This document shows positions 1-6,302 of a DNA stretch of 17,796 nt, one piece after another. The first letter of the stretch is position 1, and each line of letters opens with the position of its first letter. The notes beneath the pieces are model-generated. The model searched no databases. It was not told where the DNA came from and worked only from the letters and a program-made list of their open reading frames with translations. The position numbers and the translations under genes were made by a program. The DNA lies in assembly GCA_016872875.1 (NCBI GenBank), contig VGYW01000154.1:1-17796 (forward strand), read 5' to 3'. The stretch comes from Planctomycetota bacterium. GTDB taxonomy: Bacteria; Planctomycetota; PUPC01; DSUN01.

Positions 1-127
1 GGGCAACACCACGTAGTCTCCGCTTGGACCATTGAGGATTGGAGTTTGGGGCTTGTTTGGCGCTTGGTGCTTGTGGTTTGGTGGTTCCCGCATTTCTCAC
101 CAGCCGCTGGTGAGAAATGCGGGTTAG
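1..127 (-). repeat. Partial copy of MITE-like palindromic element, cut by the window edge
   Basis: Positions 1-122 are the reverse complement of 1971-2095, with a single 3-nt (ctc) difference as the only indel I can find. The copy ends in a 37-nt hairpin at 87-123 (18-bp arms CCCGCATTTCTCACCAGC, one-base loop) followed by TTAG, where the other copy has CTAG. The rest is low-complexity DNA rich in GCTTGGTGCTTG-like words. The element continues left of the window, so its other end cannot be seen. The two copies lie in opposite orientation and bracket the sugar transferase and PilZ genes. Confidence 0.85.
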
Positions 128-175
128 TGCCATTCTGTTGAGTATTGGATATTGGACTTTGGAACGAGGCGGGGG

Positions 176-859
176 TCAGGCATCGGTGCGCGGGGGGGCG
201 GGGGGGCGGGTGCGCAGGCCCAGCATGCGGGCGGCGGTGGCGACCATGATCCGGATGTCTATCCGCCAGCCCATCTTCTGGATATACTCGCGGTCGAGGT
301 CGAGCTTGCGCCGCACGTCGTCCAGCGACCGGTCGTAGGGGTGGTTGATCTGCGCCCAGCCGGTGATGCCTGGTCGGACGGCGAGGCGGGCGGCGTAGCC
401 GGGGATTTCGCCGCGGAACTTCTCGACGAACACCGGGCGCTCGGGCCGCGGGCCGATCAGGCTCATGTCGCCCCTCAGCACGTTCCAGAACTGGGGCAAC
501 TCGTCGAGGTGGGTGCGGCGCAGGAAGCGGCCGAGACGCGTCTCGCGCGGGTCGTCCAGCACCGCCCACACGGGGCCGGTGGCGGCCTCAGCGTCCGCCA
601 CCATCGTGCGCAGCTTGATGATCCTGAACACCCTGGCGTCCTTGCCCACCCGCTCCTGGCGGTAGAAGGCCGGGCCGCGGGAGGTCAGCTTGACCAGTGC
701 CGCAAGGAGCAGGGTGATGGGCGTGGCGATGAGGACGCCGGGAAGGGCGAACAGGATGTCAATGGCGCGCTTGAACTCGCCATAGCGCTTGCGGAAGAAG
801 CGCAGGTAGAGGACGCCTGCTCCGCTGCCGAGGACTAGAATCGTGGCCGGCTCTGGCAT
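176..859 (-). CDS. Bacterial sugar transferase (undecaprenyl-phosphate glycosyl-1-phosphate transferase, short form)
   Basis: Predicted to transfer a sugar-1-phosphate from a nucleotide sugar to undecaprenyl phosphate at the inner membrane, the first step of exopolysaccharide repeat-unit assembly. The 227-aa protein matches the bacterial sugar transferase family (PF02397): KRAIDILFALPGVL with a hydrophobic hairpin (about residues 30-56), FYRQERVGKD, FRIIKLRTM, the DE dyad at 119-120 in THLDELPQF, LRGDMSLIGPRPE, and VRPGITGWAQ near 161-170. A short hydrophobic stretch (residues 5-22) precedes the core; there is no CoA-binding-like N-terminal domain, so it is a PglC-like short form. ATG at 859 is preferred because AGAGG lies 10 nt upstream; an in-frame GTG at 868 has no usable spacing. 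It is the last visible gene of the minus-strand polysaccharide locus. The sugar used cannot be told from sequence. Confidence 0.93.
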   Translation of the reverse strand: MPEPATILVLGSGAGVLYLRFFRKRYGEFKRAIDILFALPGVLIATPITLLLAALVKLTSRGPAFYRQERVGKDARVFRIIKLRTMVADAEAATGPVWAVLDDPRETRLGRFLRRTHLDELPQFWNVLRGDMSLIGPRPERPVFVEKFRGEIPGYAARLAVRPGITGWAQINHPYDRSLDDVRRKLDLDREYIQKMGWRIDIRIMVATAARMLGLRTRPPAPPRTDA

Positions 860-868
860 TAGCCTCAC

Positions 869-1206
869 GCCTCTGGTTGGCCGCCTTTCACCATTTTGTG
901 CGCTTGCAACAATCGTGCCGCTCCGACTGAAAAGCGGGCGTTCCGCCGATCATCGAGCGGCGCGCCGTAAGGTGCTCGGGACTCGACACTTACGTCGAGC
1001 CGGCTCCGACCGTGCGGCTGCCGAATCGGTCGCGTCACAGGGCACGTGTCCACTCGCTTGCACTGGGCCGTCCGCTTTTCCAGAACCAGCGCCACAATCA
1101 ATGAGGCGGCATGGACTTATGAACGGGCGGTTTCGTCAGGAAACGCGGACGACGCGTCCCCCACGCAGGCGTTCTGCCGAGGGGCGGCTGGGGGTCCCGG
1201 AATGGC
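869..1206. other. Intergenic region without a convincing gene
   Basis: Between the PilZ stop and the sugar transferase start I find no ORF with plausible composition or family resemblance. The only structure is a 6-bp-arm hairpin, CTCGAC (982-987) with GTCGAG (994-999), loop ACTTAC. It could be a leader or termination structure, but there is no T-tract. No good promoter hexamer pair for the sugar transferase was found. Confidence 0.5.
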
Positions 1207-1608
1207 TCAGTGAGAAGCGAAGAGGAACTCCACGCTCGCAAGGTCCACTTTGGGACGGCTGGTGAACTGAGCGGCGACGCCCCAGGCGAGGTCGCCTGAG
1301 GGCGAGCCGGCTGGGGCCGCCAGGCGCTCGGCGCGCACGATGCGCGCCTCGCCCGACAGCGACACGGTGGCCTCCGACGGGCTGCCGCGGCGCGGGACGA
1401 TCAGGTTCACCGTAACCTCTTGCTGCGGATGGAGATCCTGCGCGGCGGCAGTGTGGAAATAGAGGCCCCCGGGGCTGACGTTTCGGGTGATGCCGGAGCG
1501 CGACACACTGGCGCCGGACCTGGTCCTGAAGGTGAAGACCAGGGGCACCGTGAGCTCAAGGCGTCGGTACTTGCGGCGCTCTTGGGAGGGCCGCGTCGGG
1601 GCACTCAT
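1207..1608 (-). CDS. PilZ-domain protein (putative c-di-GMP receptor)
   Basis: A 133-aa single-domain PilZ protein (PF07238). PilZ domains bind cyclic di-GMP through an N-terminal arginine motif and a [D/N]xSxxG motif on the barrel. Both are visible: RRKYRR at residues 11-16 and NVSPGG at 43-48 (N43, S45, G48). The rest reads as beta strands, including VTVNLIVPRR and LSGEARIVRAE, and the conserved GVAAQF near the end. ATG at 1608 is chosen because GGGAGAG sits about 7 nt upstream and homology starts just after it; the frame is open further upstream (to 1716) but that part looks non-coding. Its place between exosortase/EpsI and sugar transferase genes suggests c-di-GMP control of polysaccharide output, which is inference. 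Confidence 0.88.
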   Translation of the reverse strand: MSAPTRPSQERRKYRRLELTVPLVFTFRTRSGASVSRSGITRNVSPGGLYFHTAAAQDLHPQQEVTVNLIVPRRGSPSEATVSLSGEARIVRAERLAAPAGSPSGDLAWGVAAQFTSRPKVDLASVEFLFASH

Positions 1609-1966
1609 CGGGCGCTCTCCCGACGGGCCGCCGGGGGGGAACTGCCGGACAGGCTGCCTCTCCTTGTCCCGCCCCCCGTGTGCGACCCCGCATGGCGTTA
1701 TGGTGTTTGGATGCAATATTCATGCCGGACTGCCCGGACGCCGCGCGGCCACCCGCGAGCGCCGCTAAGCTCAGGAACGGTGGGCACTTGTGCACTGAAG
1801 CCGAGCACGCAGCGGGAGCGCGCACCTCGCCCGATCGCCGCGCCGGGGCGCCGCCTTGTCAACTTGTCCAGACGCCCCGGGTGCGCCGGCGGCCTCATGT
1901 CCTTGCCAGATGGGAAGATGCAGCTCTTTTCGCTTGCCGCAACTGCGTGTCCCCATGGCCTAACAG
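1609..1966. other. Intergenic region upstream of PilZ gene, with an inverted repeat
   Basis: No gene is supported here. It contains a perfect 8-bp inverted repeat, CCGGGGCG (1843-1850) and CGCCCCGG (1873-1880), with a 22-nt spacer holding TTGTCAACTTGTCC. This could be a regulatory or palindromic-repeat remnant. A minus-strand TTGACA occurs at 1857-1862, but no matching -10 hexamer follows at 16-18 nt. Confidence 0.4.
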
Positions 1967-2205
1967 CTAGCCCGCATTTCTCACCAGCGGCTGGTGAGAA
2001 ATGCGGGAACCACCAAACCACAAGCACCAAGCGCCAAACAAGCCCCAAACTCCTCAATCCTCAATGGTCCAAGCGGAGACTACGTGGTGTTGCCCGCGAC
2101 CCTGGGGGCTTGCTTTGGTCATTGAGTATTCCGGGCTTGGAGATTGTTTGGTGCTTGGCGTTTGGCTCTTGGGATTTCCCGCATTTCGTGAGAAATGCGG
2201 GCTAG
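1967..2205. repeat. MITE-like palindromic element with 18-bp terminal inverted repeats
   Basis: A 239-bp element bounded by perfect 18-bp terminal inverted repeats: CTAGCCCGCATTTCTCAC at 1967-1984 and its reverse complement at 2188-2205. Each end folds into a hairpin. The left one (1971-2007) has 18-bp arms and a one-base loop; the right one (2178-2201) is shortened to 10-bp arms with loop GTGA, as if 13 nt were deleted. The interior is an imperfect palindrome of CCAAGCACCAA-like words. The left half is repeated inverted at 1-127. No ORF encodes a transposase, so the element would be non-autonomous if mobile. Its right terminal CTAG supplies the TAG stop codon of the epsI gene. Confidence 0.85.
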
Positions 2206-2849
2206 GGTATCGCGGCGTTGGTGGCGGGGATGGCCTCGATGGCGAACTTCCGCAACTCCGCGAAGACCTCACCCGCGTAGTCCGGGTCCCTGAACTCTGA
2301 CCTCACCTGGACGAGGCTGCACGAGCAGGAGACTCCTTTGAGGCGCGCGACGAACGTGGCCCAGAAAAAGCCCCAGTAGCTCCGGTAGCTGGCAGGCCCG
2401 GCCTTGTACCAGTAGAGCACCCACATCAGCTCGCCCGTGCCGCGGGCGAACTGCCGCCTATTGAGTTCGTAGACCTCCTCGCCCACGGCCACGGGCACCG
2501 TGTCCCGCACCTTCTCCGTCCAGCCGCTCCCCTTGTAGCACAGCTCGGGCGGGTGGACGGCGTTGGGGTTGTCCTGCGCGTAGACGACGTTGAGCGTGCA
2601 GTCGGCCAGCCTGGCGCAGCGATAGGTGCGGTTCAGGATCGCATCAGTCTGGAGAATCTCCTCTTCTTGAGGGGTCCCACGGCCGTCTGGTCCTTCGGCC
2701 ACCCACTTGCCGAGGCGTCGGGGGATGGCCGCGGCCACGCTGTCTATCTTGGACGGCGGCGGGATGCTGTAGTTGAGGTAGAGCACCAGCGGCGCGCTGA
2801 GGGCGAGGAGCGCGATTGCGACGGCGTAACGTTGGTTGAGGGTGCGCAT
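2202..2849 (-). CDS. epsI: EpsI family protein (exosortase-associated, DUF3485)
   Basis: A 215-aa protein with an N-terminal membrane anchor (residues 8-28, AVAIALLALSAPLVLYLNYS) and an EpsI/DUF3485 domain (PF11984). Characteristic stretches are IPRRLGKWVAEG, LNRTYR and the family signature HPPELCYKGSGW with its cysteine. EpsI proteins are found next to, or fused to, exosortases in polysaccharide/PEP-CTERM loci; their biochemical role is not settled. ATG at 2849 lies 16 nt after the exosortase stop, with GGGAGAG at a normal distance. The stop TAG (2202-2204) lies in the terminal inverted repeat of the 1967-2205 element, so the last residues may have been altered by that insertion. The 12-nt string GGGAGAGCGCCC before this ATG is also found before the PilZ ATG. 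Confidence 0.9.
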   Translation of the reverse strand: MRTLNQRYAVAIALLALSAPLVLYLNYSIPPPSKIDSVAAAIPRRLGKWVAEGPDGRGTPQEEEILQTDAILNRTYRCARLADCTLNVVYAQDNPNAVHPPELCYKGSGWTEKVRDTVPVAVGEEVYELNRRQFARGTGELMWVLYWYKAGPASYRSYWGFFWATFVARLKGVSCSCSLVQVRSEFRDPDYAGEVFAELRKFAIEAIPATNAAIP

Positions 2850-2865
2850 GGGCGCTCTCCCAGCT

Positions 2866-4416
2866 TCAGGGCGCGGGGGCCGCGAGCGCGGTGGAGCCTT
2901 GCGGCTCGGGGGCCGACTCGAACTCGCGGAGGACCCGCTCGAAGGCGAAGAAGAGGACGAAGGCGACGGCGAAGATGCCCAGCCCGGTGGAGTCGTGGAC
3001 CCACGTGTCCGGCCGCGCGATCTCCGAGCTCCAGCGGCTGGCCACGAGGACGAGGGTGACGATGCGCCACATGTTCGCCAGGAGCGCCACCGGCACCCCC
3101 GCGGCGAACAGCACCAGCTTGTGCCGCCGCGAGAGCTTCGCAAGATAGGCCAGCAGGGCGCCAAAGGTCAAGAGCGCGATGAGCGACTTCAAGCCGCTGC
3201 AAGCCTCCGCCACCGTCAGCTTGTCAGGCTTCCCGTCCAGGCCCACCCATCCCACGTCGTTGCCGTCCTGGGCCACGGGCTGCCGCTGGAGCCCGGCCGC
3301 GTGCAGGGCGTTGACCACCCGCACCGTGCCCGCCGTGGCGAACGTCTTGAGCGGGAACGTGAGCGCGTCGAGCATCCACATCGAGAGGGGGATCATCGAG
3401 ACGGTGAACAGCAGCGGGAAGAGGAGCGCCCGCGTGACGGCGCGCCCGTAGAGGAAGAAGACGAGTCCGCACAGGATGACCAGGAGGCTCATGCCCTGGA
3501 TCGAGCCGCGGCGGAGATAGGCCCCCGCGAGGAGCATCAGCAGCCCGGCGGCGAGTGTGGCCAGCCCGACCGCGCGGAGGTCCCCCTGCGGCTTCAGCTT
3601 CGCAAGGCGCTGCCGGTTCGACCAGACGAGCCCCAGCGCCACGAACGGGATCAGGTAGCCGTGCGAGTAGTAGGAGCTCCCGCGGCTCCACTCCCACTCC
3701 ATCCAGTTGATCCCCGGAATGAACGCCACGCAGAACAAGGCGCACAAGAGCGCCGGGGCGAGGCGGCGGCCCAGGAGCCACACCTGAGCTCCCACGAGGA
3801 GCGGCAGCGCGAGCTCGCGGTACGGCGGATAAGGCCCGGCGTGGACCCGCAGGTGCTCCAACCTGCTCGCCACGGCCTCGAAGGTGGGGAGGAGGTAGAT
3901 GAGGACGACGATTGCCGCGGGCCAGTAGCGGAGCACGTAGCCGAGTGGCCCATCGGCGCGGAGGCCGAAGACCTCGGCGGGGGGCGCAGCGGCCATCTCT
4001 TGCGCCGCGGCCCCGGCCTTGCCGCCCCGGGCGGGCGGGGCCTCGGCGCCCTCCTCGGGCGGAGGGGCCGTGGTGCCCGGGGGCGCGGGAGGCCCCTCCC
4101 CCCCCTCCTTCTCGGGGGGGGCGAGCGGCTTCACGAAGAAGGTCAGATAGAGGTCGGCCGCGAGCGCGCACAGGGCGCCCACGATGAAGCCGGAGGGCTT
4201 CTGCCAGGCCTTCTGGACGGCTTCCGCCCAGTCGAGCTTCCTGGCCAGGAAGGGGAAGATCGCGGCCTGCACCGCGTAGCCGGGGAGCCAATAGGCCACG
4301 CCGACGGCGAGCGCCCAGCCGACCTCGTCGCGGCGCTTCCCTCTGGCCACGCGATAGGCCCAGACGCCGAACACCACGAGGAGCACGGCATCGAGGAGGG
4401 TCGCAAGCTCATCCAT
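2866..4416 (-). CDS. Exosortase with N-terminal membrane extension
   Basis: Multi-pass membrane transpeptidase-like enzyme (PF09721) thought to cleave C-terminal PEP-CTERM-type sorting signals of exported proteins. The 516-aa protein carries SYYSHGYLIPFVALGLVWS near residues 248-266 and the expected catalytic residues: C406 in VAEACSGLKSL, R451 in NMWRIV and H474 in VHDSTG. About eight hydrophobic segments follow residue 160. Residues 1-95 form an extra predicted membrane region, joined by a proline/glutamate/alanine-rich linker (about 96-150); this extension is longer than in typical exosortases of roughly 280-300 aa. ATG at 4416 is chosen over one at 4455 because GGAGG sits 8 nt upstream; it overlaps the deacetylase end as ATGGATGA, implying translational coupling. 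EpsI follows at 16 nt. The subtype cannot be assigned by eye. Confidence 0.92.
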   Translation of the reverse strand: MDELATLLDAVLLVVFGVWAYRVARGKRRDEVGWALAVGVAYWLPGYAVQAAIFPFLARKLDWAEAVQKAWQKPSGFIVGALCALAADLYLTFFVKPLAPPEKEGGEGPPAPPGTTAPPPEEGAEAPPARGGKAGAAAQEMAAAPPAEVFGLRADGPLGYVLRYWPAAIVVLIYLLPTFEAVASRLEHLRVHAGPYPPYRELALPLLVGAQVWLLGRRLAPALLCALFCVAFIPGINWMEWEWSRGSSYYSHGYLIPFVALGLVWSNRQRLAKLKPQGDLRAVGLATLAAGLLMLLAGAYLRRGSIQGMSLLVILCGLVFFLYGRAVTRALLFPLLFTVSMIPLSMWMLDALTFPLKTFATAGTVRVVNALHAAGLQRQPVAQDGNDVGWVGLDGKPDKLTVAEACSGLKSLIALLTFGALLAYLAKLSRRHKLVLFAAGVPVALLANMWRIVTLVLVASRWSSEIARPDTWVHDSTGLGIFAVAFVLFFAFERVLREFESAPEPQGSTALAAPAP

Positions 4417-5446
4417 CCACTTGTCCTCCGTGCTGGCCGGCGGCCCATTGGTCAACCACTGCGGCGGCGGTGGTGAAGCGGAGGCCGCGGAGAAGGAGCC
4501 GCAACTTGTCGGCCGCGCGCGCCAGGTTCACGTAGTGGCGGAAGCGGCTCAGCCCGCGCAGCGGCAGCCGCGGCTGACCGGGGTCGAGCTCCCAGGGATG
4601 AAAGTAGACGATTGCCGGGTGCCCGAGGCGGTTCACCCGCCGCAGCGCGGCGCGGATGAGCCGCGCGGGGAACAGCCTCAGATACCCGCCCCCCGCCACC
4701 GGCACGTTGCAGCCCAACACCCGCAGCGTTGTGGGAGGGAACTCCACGAGGGGCGAGGGACGAGGGGCGAGGGGCTCCTTCGTTGTCCCCTCTCGTCCTC
4801 GTCCTCGTCCCTCGTCCTCGTCCTCGATTCTCCCCTCTTGCGCCCCGTTCAACTCGTGGAGGAACCGCGGCGCGGAGGGGATGCCGTAGCGGTCGTGGCG
4901 GATGGGGAAGATGCTCGAGTCGTAGCGGTAGCCTGCCTCGGCGAGGATGGGCACCGCCCAGAGCGACCGGGCGGTTATCGAGAAGGTGGGCGCGCGGTAG
5001 CCCAGGACGGGTCGCCCCGCGAGGTCTTCGAGCAGCGCCTTGGCGTGGACGATGTCGGCCCGGAATTCCTCGGGGCTCTGGTCGAAGACCATGCGGTGCG
5101 CGTAGCCGTGGGAGGCCACCTCGTGGCCGCAAGCGGCGATGCGGCGCACCAGCGCGGGGCGCCGCTGCGCGTTCCAGCCCAGCACGAAAAACGTCGCCTT
5201 CACCCCGGCCTCATCGAGGAGTGCGAGCACCCTGTCCGTGCTCGCCTCGAGGCGCGAGGGCATGGCCGCCCACGCCTCGCGCGCCACCAGGCCCTCGCAG
5301 TCCTGCACCTGGAAGTAGTCCTCCAGGTCGCAGCTCAGGGCGTTGGCGATTTCGGATTTCGGATTTCGGATTTCGGATTTCAACCCGGGACCCCGAACGT
5401 CCAACCCGCGGACCTCGCAGTGCTGGGAATCGGCCGTGGCCGCCAT
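4409..5446 (-). CDS. Polysaccharide deacetylase, exosortase-associated type
   Basis: A 345-aa NodB-fold carbohydrate esterase resembling the XrtA/PEP-CTERM-locus polysaccharide deacetylase family. It would remove N-acetyl groups from the exported polysaccharide. Seen: ALSCDLEDYFQV (D40, D43), KATFFVLGWNA, SHGYAHRM with H113 and H117, GYRAPTFS with R151, YDSSIFPIRHDRYG, and VYFHPWELD with H283. Two segments are foreign to the family pattern. Residues 22-36 (KSEIRNPKSEI) come from a heptamer tandem repeat just before the conserved core; residues about 205-232 (IEDEDEGRGRGRE and a proline-rich tail) come from a purine-rich repeat between RFLHEL and VEFPPTTLRVLG. Both keep the frame. ATG at 5446 has a weak ribosome site (AAGAGA adjacent), so the true start is uncertain; an in-frame TTG exists at residue 22. 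Confidence 0.9.
   Translation of the reverse strand: MAATADSQHCEVRGLDVRGPGLKSEIRNPKSEIANALSCDLEDYFQVQDCEGLVAREAWAAMPSRLEASTDRVLALLDEAGVKATFFVLGWNAQRRPALVRRIAACGHEVASHGYAHRMVFDQSPEEFRADIVHAKALLEDLAGRPVLGYRAPTFSITARSLWAVPILAEAGYRYDSSIFPIRHDRYGIPSAPRFLHELNGAQEGRIEDEDEGRGRGREGTTKEPLAPRPSPLVEFPPTTLRVLGCNVPVAGGGYLRLFPARLIRAALRRVNRLGHPAIVYFHPWELDPGQPRLPLRGLSRFRHYVNLARAADKLRLLLRGLRFTTAAAVVDQWAAGQHGGQVDG
4746..4836. repeat. Purine/pyrimidine-rich simple repeat inserted in the deacetylase gene
   Basis: The plus strand reads repeated GAGGGGCGAGG-type words (4746-4773), a short spacer, then TCGTCCTCGTCC-type words (4789-4826). The two halves are partly complementary and could fold. The stretch encodes a charged, low-complexity insert of about 28 residues in a region where deacetylases of this family have only a short link. 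Similar GACGAGGACG words recur at 15350-15385 between other genes. Confidence 0.7.
5348..5381. repeat. Heptamer tandem repeat (GGATTTC)n
   Basis: Nearly five copies of GGATTTC lie in tandem. Being a 7-nt unit it can be read in any frame as a 7-residue period; on the minus strand it gives SEIRNPK-SEI at the N-terminus of the deacetylase, directly before the conserved NALSCDLEDYF core. Confidence 0.9.
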
Positions 5447-5505
5447 TCTCTTAATGTACTCCCGCTACGCCGCAGAGTCAACCACACTTCCGCTTGCGGG
5501 TCCCT

Positions 5506-5569
5506 GTGGCGACAAGCGTCCCGCTTGTCGAAGGGCGAGGAGGGGCGCAAGCGAGACGCTTGCGGCTAC
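5506..5569. repeat. Inverted pair of REP-like hairpins
   Basis: Two similar hairpin units face opposite ways. The plus unit (5506-5530) has head GTGG and stem CGACAAGCG/CGCTTGTCG with loop TCC. The minus unit (5546-5569) has head GTAG and stem CGCAAGCG/CGCTTGCG with loop TCT. Heads point outward, spacer is 15 nt. CGCTTGCGG also occurs alone at 5491-5499. The minus-unit head GTAG contains the TAG stop of the hydrolase remnant (5566-5568). Confidence 0.8.
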
Positions 5570-5904
5570 TCTCCCCGACGCGTGTGCTCGAGGATGAACT
5601 CGACGGCGGGGGCCGGGTCGTCGAGGCCATGGGGGTGGTGGCCCATGCCCTTCTTGGCCAGGAGCGCCAGGTCAATCTGCGGGAAGGCACCGAAGAACTC
5701 CGCCCGCCACACCCACGGCTTCCCCGCGGCGGTTTGCTTCGGCACCACCACAATCGTCTGGCACCCATCCACCACAAAGTCGCGCCGCTCATAGCCCCTG
5801 TAGTTCCCGACCTTCCCGGGCAGCGCCGCCTGCCCAGCCGCGGCGTGGACGCCGGCCGCAGCGACGATGAAGCCCAACGCAGGAAGCCACAGCTCGGCAG
5901 TCAT
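5566..5904 (-). pseudogene. Alpha/beta-hydrolase remnant with internal deletion
   Basis: The 112-aa product starts with a signal-like hydrophobic segment, then YRGYERRDFVVDG and KPWVWRAEFFGAFPQIDLAL, which I recognise as the start of secreted alpha/beta-hydrolase (prolyl-oligopeptidase-like) proteins. It then jumps from LLAKKG straight to GHHPHGLDDPAPAVEFIL, which resembles the C-terminal histidine motif and tail of the same family. The middle, about 150-200 residues with the nucleophile serine (GxSxG), is absent, so catalysis is not expected. The join keeps the frame and needs no frameshift. ATG at 5904 overlaps the HEPN stop as ATGA, with GGAG about 12 nt upstream. The stop codon falls in the head of a REP-like repeat. 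It may be a dead gene or a small secreted leftover; family assignment is from memory of the pattern. Confidence 0.65.
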
Positions 5905-6302
5905 TCGCTGGGTTGCTCCAAGGGCAGAAGCGGCTGCACAAGGTCCAGGAAGCGCCGCGCATCGGCGACGGCTTGCTGGGCATCGGCCATGGTCACGTGT
6001 TGGGACCCGCCATAATCGGCCAGGTCGCGTAGATCGTGTAGCCGTATGAGGGTTCTGCCAGCTTCCCTGGGCACGCGCCCCTCCTTGACGTAGTACCTGT
6101 GGAATGAGGCAATGACCCCACTATGCCTGCGGAACCGCCTGTCGTCAGATAGCAGCAGGGCGGACGCAGCGTAGAAGACCGCATAATAGGATCGTGCCGC
6201 AGCGAAGTCAGGGTCCCCGCTCGTCAGGTCCCTCTCCGCAACGGTGAGCGCCCTCGTGGCGCGCTGCCAGAGGTCGCTGATCTGCTGGAGACGCCGGTTC
6301 AT
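5901..6302 (-). CDS. HEPN domain protein (UPF0332-like), probable partner of the nucleotidyltransferase
   Basis: A 133-aa helical HEPN protein (PF05168-like), recognisable by ARSYYAVFYAASALLL (residues 36-51), RRHSGVIASFHRYYVKEG (58-75) and LRDLADYG (91-98). In MNT-HEPN toxin-antitoxin systems the HEPN partner is the toxin, often an RNase with an Rx4-6H motif, silenced by AMPylation by the nucleotidyltransferase. Here R92 is followed by DLADY and the next histidine is at 102, so the canonical motif is missing or altered; R92-x4-Y97 is the nearest match. Start ATG 6302 overlaps the nucleotidyltransferase stop as ATGA, and the hydrolase remnant follows with another ATGA. Toxicity is not shown by the sequence. 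Confidence 0.85.
   Translation of the reverse strand: MNRRLQQISDLWQRATRALTVAERDLTSGDPDFAAARSYYAVFYAASALLLSDDRRFRRHSGVIASFHRYYVKEGRVPREAGRTLIRLHDLRDLADYGGSQHVTMADAQQAVADARRFLDLVQPLLPLEQPSE

Noticed and set aside
865..1101. Small minus-strand ORF upstream of the sugar transferase
   Set aside because: No ribosome site, no domain resemblance, overlaps the transferase start region.
1834..1862. Minus-strand TTGACA as PilZ promoter
   Set aside because: The hexamer at the right distance (GGCGAT) matches only two of six -10 positions.
2836..4476. Plus-strand open frame of about 546 codons opposite the exosortase
   Set aside because: Composition is dominated by Glu, Arg, Gly and His runs with no family resemblance; the minus strand holds the exosortase with catalytic residues.
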